In this document: positions 34,199 through 42,530 of the stretch, one piece after another | How the letters are laid out: each line of letters begins with the position of its first letter | Numbering within the stretch: the stretch's first letter is position 1 | Assembly: GCA_947176065.1 (NCBI GenBank) | Contig: CAMWPB010000035.1 | Coordinates: 1-49,489 of the forward strand | Length of the DNA stretch: 49,489 nt | Reading direction: 5' to 3' | Source of the DNA: an uncultured Lachnospiraceae bacterium | GTDB taxonomy: Bacteria; Bacillota; Clostridia; Lachnospirales; Lachnospiraceae | Notes under the pieces: generated by a model | What the model saw: only the letters and a program-made list of their open reading frames with translations | Databases searched by the model: none | What the model was told of the DNA's origin: nothing | Position numbers and translations under genes: made by a program

Positions 34199-35662
34199 AT
34201 GAAATTTTTACCCTCTATCGAAGAAGTGAAAAGAATCGCGGACACGGGAGAATATAAGGTGGTCCCGGTAAGCTGCGAAATGCTTTCGGATATCTGTACG
34301 CCCATCGAGGCGCTTAAAATCCTGAAAAACGTGTCCACTCACTGTTATCTGCTGGAATCGGTGGCGGAGAAGGAAAAGTGGGGACGTTACACCTTTCTGG
34401 GGTATGATCCCAAGCTGGAGATCACCTGTATGGACGGGGAAATGAAAGTGGGAGATGTGACCCTGCGTACGGAGAATCCGTCCGCGCAGCTGCGGCAGAT
34501 TTTATCCGAATATAAAAGTCCGCGCTTCGAGTATCTGCCCTCCTTTACAGGTGGGCTGGTGGGCTATTTTTCCTACGATTATCTGGGCTACAGCGAGCCG
34601 TCGATCCGGGTGGGCGTACGGGATACGGAGGCGTTCAAGGACGTGGATCTGATGCTCTTTGATAAGGTAATTGCTTTTGATAATTTCAGGCAGAAAATAA
34701 TTTTGATTGCAAATATGTCTTTGGAGGAGACGGAGATCGGCTACCGTAAAGCGGTCAGGGAATTGCAGCAGCTTGCCGGACTGCTTCGGACAGGTGAGAA
34801 AAAGGAGGAACCGGCCGGGCGGATGCTCGGCGGAGTGACACCCCTTTTTGATGAGGCGGCATACTGCGGCATTGTGGAGCAGGCAAAGCGCCATATACGG
34901 GAGGGAGATATTTTTCAGATCGTCCTTTCCAACCGTCTGGAGGCGCCCTTTGAGGGGAGCCTGCTAAATACTTACCGTGTGCTGCGGACTATGAATCCTT
35001 CGCCTTACATGTTTTATTTCTCGGGCACGGATGTGGAGGTGGCGGGCGCCTCCCCGGAGACGCTGGTCAGGCTGGAGGACGGGGTGCTCCACACTTTTCC
35101 GCTGGCGGGAACAAGGCCGCGGGGAAAGACGCAGGAGGAGGACCGACGGCTGGAGGCAGAACTTCTGGCAGACGAAAAGGAACTGGCGGAGCACAACATG
35201 CTGGTGGATCTTGGGCGGAACGATCTGGGGAAGATCAGCAGATTCGGCACGGTGCAGGTGGAAAAGCTGCACTCTGTTGAGCGATATTCCCATGTGATGC
35301 ACATCGGTTCCACGGTGCGGGGAGAGATCAGGGAAGAGTATGACGCGCTGGATGCCGTTGAAGCAGTACTGCCGGCGGGAACCCTGTCGGGTGCGCCGAA
35401 GATCAGAGCCTGTCAGCTCATCGGGGAGCTGGAGAACAACAAGCGGGGCATCTATGGAGGAGCCATCGGCTATATTGATTTTACCGGCAACATGGACACC
35501 TGTATTGCCATCCGCATTGCCTACAGGAAAAACGGACGCGTGTTCGTCAGAAGCGGCGCGGGAATTGTGGCAGACTCTGATCCACAGAAAGAGTATAACG
35601 AGTGTATCAACAAGGCGAAGGCGGTAATCCGGGCATTGGAGCTTGGACAGGAAGAGGAGTGA
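34199..35662 (+). CDS. trpE: Anthranilate synthase component I
   Basis: 487 residues; AAAGGAAGGAG precedes ATG 34199. It makes anthranilate from chorismate with the glutaminase encoded by the next gene. The tryptophan feedback site 'LLES' is near residue 50, and the chorismate-binding domain has 'GDIFQIVLSNRLEAPF', 'NPSPYMFYFSGTDVEVAGASPETLVRLEDG', 'PLAGTRPRGKTQEED', 'LLADEKELAEHNMLVDLGRNDLGKIS' and 'PAGTLSGAPKIRACQLI'. It is the first gene of trpEGDCFBA; trpG follows after 6 nt. The retained feedback motif suggests control by tryptophan at the enzyme level as well as at the T-box. Confidence 0.97.
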   Translation: MKFLPSIEEVKRIADTGEYKVVPVSCEMLSDICTPIEALKILKNVSTHCYLLESVAEKEKWGRYTFLGYDPKLEITCMDGEMKVGDVTLRTENPSAQLRQILSEYKSPRFEYLPSFTGGLVGYFSYDYLGYSEPSIRVGVRDTEAFKDVDLMLFDKVIAFDNFRQKIILIANMSLEETEIGYRKAVRELQQLAGLLRTGEKKEEPAGRMLGGVTPLFDEAAYCGIVEQAKRHIREGDIFQIVLSNRLEAPFEGSLLNTYRVLRTMNPSPYMFYFSGTDVEVAGASPETLVRLEDGVLHTFPLAGTRPRGKTQEEDRRLEAELLADEKELAEHNMLVDLGRNDLGKISRFGTVQVEKLHSVERYSHVMHIGSTVRGEIREEYDALDAVEAVLPAGTLSGAPKIRACQLIGELENNKRGIYGGAIGYIDFTGNMDTCIAIRIAYRKNGRVFVRSGAGIVADSDPQKEYNECINKAKAVIRALELGQEEE

Positions 35663-35668
35663 GCGAAC

Positions 35669-36256
35669 ATGATACTGCTGATTGACAATTACGACAGTTT
35701 TTCCTATAACCTTTACCAGATGATCGGTGCGATTGATCCCGATATCCGGGTGATCCGCAATGATGAGATGACCGTCCCGGAAATCAGAGCGCTTGCGCCT
35801 GCGCGGATCATTCTTTCGCCGGGGCCGGGACGGCCGGAGCAGGCGGGAATCCTTGTGGAGGCAGCGCGGACATTGGGTGAGGAAATTCCGATACTCGGCG
35901 TCTGTCTGGGGCATCAGGCGATCTGTCAGGCTTACGGGGCCGCGATCACCTACGCGAAGGAACTGATGCACGGCAAACAGTCGGAAATCAGGTTCGACGG
36001 GGAAAGCCTGCTGTTTCAGGGATGCCCGGATGGCATGGCGGTGGCCAGGTACCATTCGCTGGCGGCGGATGAGAGTACGATCCCGGAGTGTCTGCTTGTG
36101 ACGGCGCGCACGGCGGACGGGGAAGTGATGGCAGTACAGCATAAGGAATTTCCCATTTACGGCGTACAGTTTCACCCGGAGTCGATTATGACGCCGGAGG
36201 GCGGCAGGATGCTGCGGAACTTTATCATGTCAGCAGGAAATCAAGCGCGAATGTAA
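35669..36256 (+). CDS. trpG: Anthranilate synthase glutamine amidotransferase component
   Basis: 195 residues, class I amidotransferase. 'LLIDNYDSFSYNLYQ' opens the protein, Cys79 lies in 'GVCLGHQAI', and 'QFHPESI' near the end carries the His/Glu pair of the triad. It releases ammonia for TrpE. In many Firmicutes this subunit also serves para-aminobenzoate synthesis, so a shared trpG/pabA role is possible. It follows trpE by 6 nt. Confidence 0.95.
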   Translation: MILLIDNYDSFSYNLYQMIGAIDPDIRVIRNDEMTVPEIRALAPARIILSPGPGRPEQAGILVEAARTLGEEIPILGVCLGHQAICQAYGAAITYAKELMHGKQSEIRFDGESLLFQGCPDGMAVARYHSLAADESTIPECLLVTARTADGEVMAVQHKEFPIYGVQFHPESIMTPEGGRMLRNFIMSAGNQARM

Positions 36257-36316
36257 TGAGCATTTGATTTCACCTGACATGTTAACGAAAGAATCATAAA
36301 GGAGGAAAGATGGAAG

Positions 36317-37333
36317 ATGATTAAAGAAGCAATCGTAAAAATTGTAAATAAGGGAGATCTCACTTACGACGAGGCTTATACTGTAATGAATGAAATTATG
36401 AGCGGCGAAACATCGCCCACCCAGAACGCAGCCTTTCTGGCGGCGCTGTCCACCAAAAGCGCGAAAGCGGAGACGACGGACGAGATTGCCGGGTGTGCAG
36501 CGGCCATGCGGGATCACGCCATAAAGTTTAATACAGATATGGAACTTTTTGAGATCGTGGGAACCGGCGGGGATAATGCGCACAGTTTTAACATCTCCAC
36601 CACCTCTGCGCTTGTGTGCGCGGCCGGCGGTATGAAGGTAGCCAAGCACGGCAACCGGGCGGCGTCCTCCAAGTGCGGCACGGCGGACTGTCTGGAGGCG
36701 CTGGGCGTCAATATCGAGCAGGACCCGGAGCTGTGTGAAAAACTTCTGCGGGAGGCGGGGATGTGCTTCTTCTTTGCCCAGAAGTATCACACTTCCATGA
36801 AATATGTGGGAGCGATCCGCAAAGAGCTGGGATTCCGCACTGTGTTTAACATTCTGGGGCCGCTGACCAATCCGGGGAGTCCGAAACGGCAGCTTCTGGG
36901 CGTGTACGACGAGTATCTGGCGGAGCCGCTGGCGCAGGTGCTGATCAGTCTTGGCGTGGAGCGGGGGATGGTGGTGTACGGCAAGGATAAGCTGGATGAA
37001 ATCTCCATGAGCGCGCCTACTACCATATGCGAATTTAAGGACGGCTGGTTTAAAACTTACACGATCTGCCCGGAGGACTTCGGATTTGAGCGGTGTACGA
37101 AGGCTGATCTGGAGGGCGGCACACCGGAGGAAAATGCAAAAATAACGCTCGGTATATTAAATGGAGAAAAGGGGCCGAAAAGAAACGCTGTGCTGATGAA
37201 TGCGGGCGCGGCCCTCTATATCGGCGGCAAGGCGGAGCGGCTGGAGGACGGCGTGAAGCTGGCGGCGGAGATCATCGATTCCGGGAAGGCGGCGGAGACG
37301 CTGAAACGGTTTGTTGAGCTGAGTAATCAGTAA
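36317..37333 (+). CDS. trpD: Anthranilate phosphoribosyltransferase
   Basis: 338 residues, normal length. It joins anthranilate to PRPP. Family signatures are '[25 protein letters not shown]', '[23 protein letters not shown]' and '[19 protein letters not shown]'. GGAGGAAAG lies just upstream of ATG 36317. It is the third gene of the operon. Confidence 0.96.
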   Translation: MIKEAIVKIVNKGDLTYDEAYTVMNEIMSGETSPTQNAAFLAALSTKSAKAETTDEIAGCAAAMRDHAIKFNTDMELFEIVGTGGDNAHSFNISTTSALVCAAGGMKVAKHGNRAASSKCGTADCLEALGVNIEQDPELCEKLLREAGMCFFFAQKYHTSMKYVGAIRKELGFRTVFNILGPLTNPGSPKRQLLGVYDEYLAEPLAQVLISLGVERGMVVYGKDKLDEISMSAPTTICEFKDGWFKTYTICPEDFGFERCTKADLEGGTPEENAKITLGILNGEKGPKRNAVLMNAGAALYIGGKAERLEDGVKLAAEIIDSGKAAETLKRFVELSNQ

Positions 37334-37436
37334 CTGCCGTTTTTGGGAATTAGAGAGACAGGGCGGCAGCAGATGGACGGGAAGAAGAGAGAATAATTAA
37401 AACAGGGTTTAACGAGGAAAAGGCTGGAAAATAACA

Positions 37437-38219
37437 ATGGCAAATATTTTGGAGCAGTTGGCGGAGCATGCGGTATACCGCACGGAGCTGGCGAAGAAGA
37501 AACTATCGCCTGCGGAAATAAAAAATCAGGCGTTATCCATGAGAAAGGGAGATTTTGCTTTTGAGAAAGCGTTGCGGAAGCCGGGCGTTTCCTTTATCTG
37601 CGAATGCAAGAAGGCGTCCCCCTCAAAGGGGCTGATTGCGCCGGATTTTCCCTATCTGCAGATTGCCCGGGAATATGAGGCTGCCGGGGCGGACGCGGTA
37701 TCGGTGCTGACGGAGCCGAAATGGTTTCTGGGGAGCGACGCATACCTGCGGGAGATCGCGGAGGCAGTTACCATCCCCTGTCTGCGCAAGGACTTTACGG
37801 TGGATGAGTACATGATTTACGAGGCAAAGCTGCTTGGCGCCTCGGCGGTGCTGCTGATCTGTTCCATTCTGGGCAAAGCGCAGATCAGGGAGTATCTGGC
37901 AGTCTGCGATACGCTGGGTCTGTCTGCCCTGGTGGAGGCTCATGATGAGGCGGAGGTGGATATGGCGCTTGCTGCGGGAGCGAGAATAATCGGCGTGAAC
38001 AACCGCAATCTCAAGGATTTTACAGTGGATACGGAAAACAGCCGCAGGCTGCGGGAGCGGATTCCCAGTGAGGTGCTGTTTGTCTCCGAGAGTGGTGTGA
38101 GCGGGCCGGAGGATGTCAGGCAGCTTGCGCAGATCGGCGCGGACGCAGTGCTGGTGGGCGAGGCGCTGATGCGGGCTTCTGATAAAAAACGGGCGTTACT
38201 TAATCTTCGTGGGATGTGA
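37437..38219 (+). CDS. trpC: Indole-3-glycerol phosphate synthase
   Basis: 260 residues. The barrel signatures 'FICECKKASPSKGLIAPDF', 'DAVSVLTEPKWFLGS', 'CLRKDFTVDEYMIYEAKLLGAS', 'ARIIGVNNRNLKDFTVD' and 'FVSESGVSGPEDV' are intact, including the Lys/Glu/Asn catalytic positions. It closes the indole ring from CdRP. It follows trpD by about 100 nt without a terminator. Confidence 0.96.
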   Translation: MANILEQLAEHAVYRTELAKKKLSPAEIKNQALSMRKGDFAFEKALRKPGVSFICECKKASPSKGLIAPDFPYLQIAREYEAAGADAVSVLTEPKWFLGSDAYLREIAEAVTIPCLRKDFTVDEYMIYEAKLLGASAVLLICSILGKAQIREYLAVCDTLGLSALVEAHDEAEVDMALAAGARIIGVNNRNLKDFTVDTENSRRLRERIPSEVLFVSESGVSGPEDVRQLAQIGADAVLVGEALMRASDKKRALLNLRGM

Positions 38220-38334
38220 GAGCGTACGAATATCATAAGCAACGCAGACGCGCTTTCGCTCCGTTCCAAACGTAACGGTACTGGGATCGGTTTAGCAGTG
38301 GTAAGGATAGAAATATATAGAGGTAAATAGACAA
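38220..38334 (+). other. trpC-trpF spacer with a fragment related to the intergenic elements
   Basis: The sequence CGCTTTCGCTCCG at 38251-38263 also occurs inside the inverted-repeat element at 11427-11439, and its continuation CGTTCCA is the reverse complement of the TGGAACG in the structured repeats. A CATAAGCA at about 38234-38241 recalls the repeats' left end. The flanks are not inverted repeats here, so this is either a decayed copy or a chance match. Confidence 0.4.
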
Positions 38335-38967
38335 ATGAAACAGAGAGAAAAAAGCAAAATCAAGATTAAACTATGCGGATTGATGCGTCCCAGCGACATT
38401 GAGACGGCAAATTTGCTGAAACCTGATTATGTCGGCTTTGTTTTTGCTAAAAAAAGCAGGCGTTATGTATCCCTTGAGAGGGTGAGAACGTTAAAAGAGC
38501 TTTTACACCCGGAAATTACTGCGGTGGGGGTGTTTGTGGACGAGGAGCCGGAGGCAGTGGCGGAATGGCTCTCGGCGGGCATCATTGACATGGCACAGCT
38601 TCACGGCAGGGAGGACGAGGCTTACATAAAGAGGCTGCGTGGACTGACAGATCGGCCGCTGATAAAAGCCTTTTCGGTGAGAAATGAGCGGGATATCACG
38701 GAGGCCTGCGCCAGTACGGCGGACTTTGTGCTACTGGATGCGGGAGAAGGCGGCACGGGGACAGCCTTTGACAGGGAGCTCCTTACTGGAATGAACCGTC
38801 CCTATTTTCTTGCCGGCGGACTGGATGTATCTACCGTGGGAGAGGCCGTAAAACGGTGGCGGCCCTATGCGGTGGACGTGAGTTCCGGCATTGAGACGGA
38901 CGGCTGCAAGGATGCGGGAAAGATGCAGGCTTTTGTGGAAAGTGTAAGAAAATACGACGCTATTTAG
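38335..38967 (+). CDS. trpF: Phosphoribosylanthranilate isomerase
   Basis: 210 residues, free-standing rather than fused to TrpC. 'KLCGLMRPSDIETANLLKPDYVGFVFAKKSRRYVS', 'VGVFVDEEPEA', 'AQLHGREDEAYI', 'LLDAGEGGTGTAFD' and 'FLAGGLDVSTVGEAV' are the expected barrel motifs, with the catalytic Cys in the first and Asp near 'LLDAGEGG'. It catalyses the Amadori step between TrpD and TrpC products. Confidence 0.96.
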   Translation: MKQREKSKIKIKLCGLMRPSDIETANLLKPDYVGFVFAKKSRRYVSLERVRTLKELLHPEITAVGVFVDEEPEAVAEWLSAGIIDMAQLHGREDEAYIKRLRGLTDRPLIKAFSVRNERDITEACASTADFVLLDAGEGGTGTAFDRELLTGMNRPYFLAGGLDVSTVGEAVKRWRPYAVDVSSGIETDGCKDAGKMQAFVESVRKYDAI

Positions 38968-39116
38968 TAACGGATGTTATTATTTGCGGCGTGATGCCGG
39001 GTAAATGAAAACAGGTTGTTTTTCATGTGGCAGGAATGCGTATTCTGCGAGAACATGATGCAACACAGCAGTAGGATTATGGGTCGGAATGACAGAACGG
39101 AGGTTAGAAGACTGCG

Positions 39117-40307
39117 ATGACAAATCAAAACGGACGCTTCGGAATCCATGGCGGGCAGTATATCCCGGAGACATTGATGAATGCGGTGATCGAACTGGAG
39201 GAAGCATACAACCACTACAAGGCGGACGAGGAATTTAACAGGGAACTTACGGCGCTTTTTAACGACTATGCGGGCAGGCCTTCCAGACTGTATTATGCGA
39301 AGAAGATGACGGAGGATCTGGGCGGCGCAAAGATTTATTTGAAGAGAGAGGATTTAAACCACACCGGCGCCCATAAGATCAACAATGTGCTTGGGCAGGC
39401 GCTTCTGGCGAAGAAGATGGGAAAAACCCGTCTGATCGCGGAGACGGGAGCGGGGCAGCACGGCGTTGCCTCCGCCACGGCGGCAGCCCTGATGGGCATG
39501 GAGTGTGTGGTTTTTATGGGCGAGGAGGATACCGTCAGACAGGCTCTCAATGTCTACCGTATGCGGCTTCTGGGGGCGGAGGTAGTGCCTGTCAAGACGG
39601 GAACGGCCACCTTGAAGGACGCGGTGTCCGAGGCTATGCGGGAATGGACCTCCCGGATTGCGGATACGCATTACTGCCTCGGTTCCGTGATGGGCCCCCA
39701 TCCGTTCCCGACGATTGTGCGGGATTTTCAGGCAGTCATTTCCAGGGAGATTAAGGCGCAGCTCATGGAGAAGGAGGGCCGGCTCCCGGATGCGGTGATT
39801 GCCTGTGTGGGCGGCGGCTCCAATGCCATCGGCAGCTTCTATCATTTTATAGAAGATAAGGATGTGCGGCTGATCGGCTGCGAGGCGGCGGGGAGAGGGA
39901 TAGATACCTCCTCGACGGCGGCTACCGTGAATACCGGGCGGCTTGGCATTTTCCATGGTATGAAGTCCTACTTCTGTCAGGACGAATACGGGCAGATTGC
40001 GCCGGTGTACTCTATTTCCGCCGGGCTGGACTATCCGGGAATCGGGCCGGAACATGCGCATCTTCACGATATCGGCCGGGCGGAGTATGTGCCGGTGACG
40101 GATGATGAGGCGGTAGAGGCTTTTGAGTATTTATCAAGGACGGAAGGTATTATTCCTGCGATTGAGTCGGCCCATGCGGTGGCCTATGCCAGAAAAATTG
40201 CACCTGTTATGGGAAAAGACCAGATTATTGTGATAACCATTTCCGGAAGAGGAGATAAGGATTGCGCCGCCATTGCGCGCTATAGAGGGGAGGATATCCA
40301 TGAGTAA
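39117..40307 (+). CDS. trpB: Tryptophan synthase beta chain
   Basis: 396 residues, of the short, standard TrpB1 class. The PLP lysine is Lys87 in 'HTGAHKINN', the same number as in E. coli. Other signatures: '[15 protein letters not shown]', '[20 protein letters not shown]', '[16 protein letters not shown]', 'GPEHAHLHD' and 'TISGRGDKD'. It condenses indole with serine. The last eight bases overlap the start of trpA, so the two are translationally coupled. Confidence 0.97.
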   Translation: MTNQNGRFGIHGGQYIPETLMNAVIELEEAYNHYKADEEFNRELTALFNDYAGRPSRLYYAKKMTEDLGGAKIYLKREDLNHTGAHKINNVLGQALLAKKMGKTRLIAETGAGQHGVASATAAALMGMECVVFMGEEDTVRQALNVYRMRLLGAEVVPVKTGTATLKDAVSEAMREWTSRIADTHYCLGSVMGPHPFPTIVRDFQAVISREIKAQLMEKEGRLPDAVIACVGGGSNAIGSFYHFIEDKDVRLIGCEAAGRGIDTSSTAATVNTGRLGIFHGMKSYFCQDEYGQIAPVYSISAGLDYPGIGPEHAHLHDIGRAEYVPVTDDEAVEAFEYLSRTEGIIPAIESAHAVAYARKIAPVMGKDQIIVITISGRGDKDCAAIARYRGEDIHE

Positions 40308-41076
40308 AATCGGAGAGGCTTTTGAAGGGGGAAAGGCATTTATCGCCTTTGTAACCTGTGGGGACCCGGATCTGGAGACGACGATGTCCTGTGTCCGCGC
40401 GGCGGTGGAAAACGGGGCGGACCTGATTGAGCTGGGGATTCCTTTTTCTGACCCGACGGCGGAGGGGCCTGTCATTCAGGGGGCAAATCTGCGGGCGTTG
40501 ACCGGAGGAGTCACTACGGATAAAATATTTGAGATGGTGAGAAAACTGCGGCGGGACATCAAGACGCCCATGGTATTTATGACGTATGCCAATGTGATCT
40601 TTTCTTACGGGGCGGAGCGGTTTCTGTCCACCTGTCGGGAGATCGGCATGGACGGTTTGATTCTGCCGGATCTGCCTTACGAGGAGAAGGAGGAGTTTCT
40701 GCCTCTTTGCCATACTTGCGGCGTGGATCTGATTTCCCTGATTGCGCCTACTTCTGCCAACCGTATCGCCATGATTGCGAAGGAGGCGGAAGGGTTTCTC
40801 TATGTGGTGTCCAGTCTGGGCGTTACCGGCACAAGAGGCGAGATTAAGACGGATTTAACATCCATTGTGGAAGTGATCAGGCAGAATACGGACATTCCCT
40901 GCGCCATCGGATTCGGGATTTCCACGCCGGAGCAGGCGGCGGGGATGGCGGGTATTTCGGACGGGGCGATTGTGGGGTCAGCGATCGTGAAGCTTATTGA
41001 AAAATACGGCAGGGAGGCCGCGCCCTATGTGGGGGCATATGTGCGGGAGATGAAAAAGGCGGTTCGCGGCATTTGA
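40300..41076 (+). CDS. trpA: Tryptophan synthase alpha chain, with Glu at the usual Asp60 position
   Basis: 258 residues from ATG 40300 (AGGGGAGGAT upstream); an in-frame TTG at 40273 inside trpB lacks support. It splits indole-3-glycerol phosphate to indole. The catalytic Glu (E. coli Glu49) is Glu44 in '[11 protein letters not shown]'. The second catalytic acid, Asp60 in E. coli, aligns with Glu55 in 'DPTAEGP'. Other motifs, '[12 protein letters not shown]' and '[10 protein letters not shown]', are normal. It ends the operon; no clear terminator follows. Confidence 0.95.
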   Translation: MSKIGEAFEGGKAFIAFVTCGDPDLETTMSCVRAAVENGADLIELGIPFSDPTAEGPVIQGANLRALTGGVTTDKIFEMVRKLRRDIKTPMVFMTYANVIFSYGAERFLSTCREIGMDGLILPDLPYEEKEEFLPLCHTCGVDLISLIAPTSANRIAMIAKEAEGFLYVVSSLGVTGTRGEIKTDLTSIVEVIRQNTDIPCAIGFGISTPEQAAGMAGISDGAIVGSAIVKLIEKYGREAAPYVGAYVREMKKAVRGI

Positions 41077-41116
41077 CAGCGCTTTTTACGGAGTCGTATA
41101 TTTGTATGATTTGCAG

Positions 41117-41145
41117 TTGAAGCCGGATTCCGCTTGTGCTATAAT
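41117..41145 (+). promoter_or_regulatory. Strong extended -10 promoter of carAB
   Basis: TTGAAG (41117-41122), a 17-nt spacer and TATAAT (41140-41145) with TGC directly before it. Transcription would start near 41152, giving carAB an origin separate from the trp operon. Confidence 0.75.
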
Positions 41146-41189
41146 TAGTCGATTATGGATTTACAGGCAAGGACGTTAATGCATACAGG

Positions 41190-41219
41190 CAGGAGTACGC
41201 ACACCGCTGTGGACTCCTG
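41190..41219 (+). other. Leader hairpin upstream of carA
   Basis: CAGGAGT (41190-41196) pairs with ACTCCTG (41213-41219), and CACA/TGTG pair inside. It has no T-run. A known pyrimidine attenuator could lie here, but I see no PyrR-type binding loop or terminator, so its role is open. Confidence 0.55.
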
Positions 41220-41248
41220 ATATGTGCGGCGAAAGGAACAGGTATAAG

Positions 41249-42430
41249 ATGAAATCATTTTTAATACTGGAGGACGGCACCGTGTTCGAGGGAACACACA
41301 TAGGGGCGCGCAGGGAGATCGTCAGCGAGATTGTATTTAATACCTCCATGGCCGGTTATCTGGAGGTGCTGACGGACCCGTCCTATGCGGGACAGGCAGT
41401 GTGTATGACGTATCCGCTGATCGGTAATTACGGGATATGCAGGGACGATATGGAGTCGAAGAAACCCTGGCCGGACGGTTTTATTGTGCGGGAGCTATCC
41501 CGGATTCCCAGCAATTTCAGATGTGATATGACAATTCAGCAATTCTTAGAGGAAAATGGTGTGCCGGGCATTGCCGGGATCGACACCAGAGCCCTTACCA
41601 GAATCCTTCGTGAAAAGGGTACCATGAACGGTATGATCACCACCGACGAAGCGTATGATCTTGATAAAATCATTCCCAAATTAAAAGCATATACGGCAGG
41701 TAAAGTAGTGGAACGGGTAAGCTGCGCAGAGAAGTATGTGTTGGCCGGAACAAGGGAGCTTGCGGAGAACGGACCGCTTTCCGGCAGCGCTGCTTTTAGA
41801 AAAGAGGACTTTGAGGCGGGTGTCCGGGAAAAGAAGCCCAGTCTTGTGCGCAATTTAAGCGGTGCGGGACTGCGTGTGGCGCTTCTCGATCTGGGAGCCA
41901 AAGACAACATTGCAAGGTCGCTGGCGGCCAGAGGGTGCGACGTGACGGTTTATCCTGCCGCGACTACGGCGGCGGAGATTCTGGCGGATGCGCCGGACGG
42001 CATCATGCTCAGCAACGGGCCGGGGGATCCGAAGGAATGCACTATTATAATAGAAGAAATCCGAAAACTCTACGAGTCCGATACGCCGATTTTTGCCATC
42101 TGTCTGGGGCATCAGCTTATGGCGCTTGCCACGGGTGCGGATACCTTTAAGATGAAGTACGGGCACCGGGGCGGCAACCACCCGGTGAAGGATCTGTCTA
42201 CGGGCAGGGTTTATATTTCTTCGCAGAATCACGGCTATGTGGTGGATACGGAGAAGCTTGACCCGAAGGTGGCGGTTCCCGCTTTTGTCAATGTAAATGA
42301 CGGCACGAACGAGGGCCTTTCCTATACGGGCAAGAATATTTTTACGGTGCAGTTTCATCCCGAGGCGTGCCCGGGACCGCAGGATTCCTCGTATCTGTTT
42401 GACCGGTTTATAGAGATGATGCGAACATGA
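41249..42430 (+). CDS. carA: Carbamoyl-phosphate synthase small (glutaminase) subunit
   Basis: 393 residues from ATG 41249; an ATG at 41222 in frame has no ribosome site. It hydrolyses glutamine and passes ammonia to CarB. 'LEDGTVFEGTHIGA', 'VFNTSMAGYLEVLTDPSY', 'IAGIDTRALTRILREKG', 'SNGPGDP', the nucleophile Cys285 in 'AICLGHQL', and 'QFHPEACPGPQDS' are present. Carbamoyl phosphate feeds arginine and pyrimidine synthesis. It has its own promoter. Confidence 0.96.
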   Translation: MKSFLILEDGTVFEGTHIGARREIVSEIVFNTSMAGYLEVLTDPSYAGQAVCMTYPLIGNYGICRDDMESKKPWPDGFIVRELSRIPSNFRCDMTIQQFLEENGVPGIAGIDTRALTRILREKGTMNGMITTDEAYDLDKIIPKLKAYTAGKVVERVSCAEKYVLAGTRELAENGPLSGSAAFRKEDFEAGVREKKPSLVRNLSGAGLRVALLDLGAKDNIARSLAARGCDVTVYPAATTAAEILADAPDGIMLSNGPGDPKECTIIIEEIRKLYESDTPIFAICLGHQLMALATGADTFKMKYGHRGGNHPVKDLSTGRVYISSQNHGYVVDTEKLDPKVAVPAFVNVNDGTNEGLSYTGKNIFTVQFHPEACPGPQDSSYLFDRFIEMMRT

Positions 42431-42481
42431 AGTTCTGCTAAGACTGCAAAGAACGCAGTCCAAGCAGAACTACGTCATGTT
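42424..42481 (+). other. Long hairpin between carA and carB
   Basis: Nested exact arms AACATGA/TCATGTT, AGTTCTGCT/AGCAGAACT and GACTGC/GCAGTC (42424-42481) make one stem with two small internal loops. It overlaps the last codons and stop of carA. There is no T-run, so it is more likely a transcript-processing or stability element than a terminator. Confidence 0.7.
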
Positions 42482-42483
42482 CT

Positions 42484-42505
42484 GAAGAATGCTGACGCAT
42501 TCTTC
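42484..42505 (+). other. Second perfect hairpin between carA and carB
   Basis: GAAGAATGC and GCATTCTTC form a 9-bp stem with the loop TGAC, ending about 14 nt before the carB ribosome site GGAGGA at 42519-42524. Confidence 0.7.
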
Positions 42506-42530
42506 CGGGTTGAGAAATGGAGGATATACA

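Noticed and set aside
41152..41248. PyrR-controlled attenuator ahead of carA
   Set aside because: A hairpin exists, but I see neither a PyrR-type loop nor a terminator with a T-run before the carA start.
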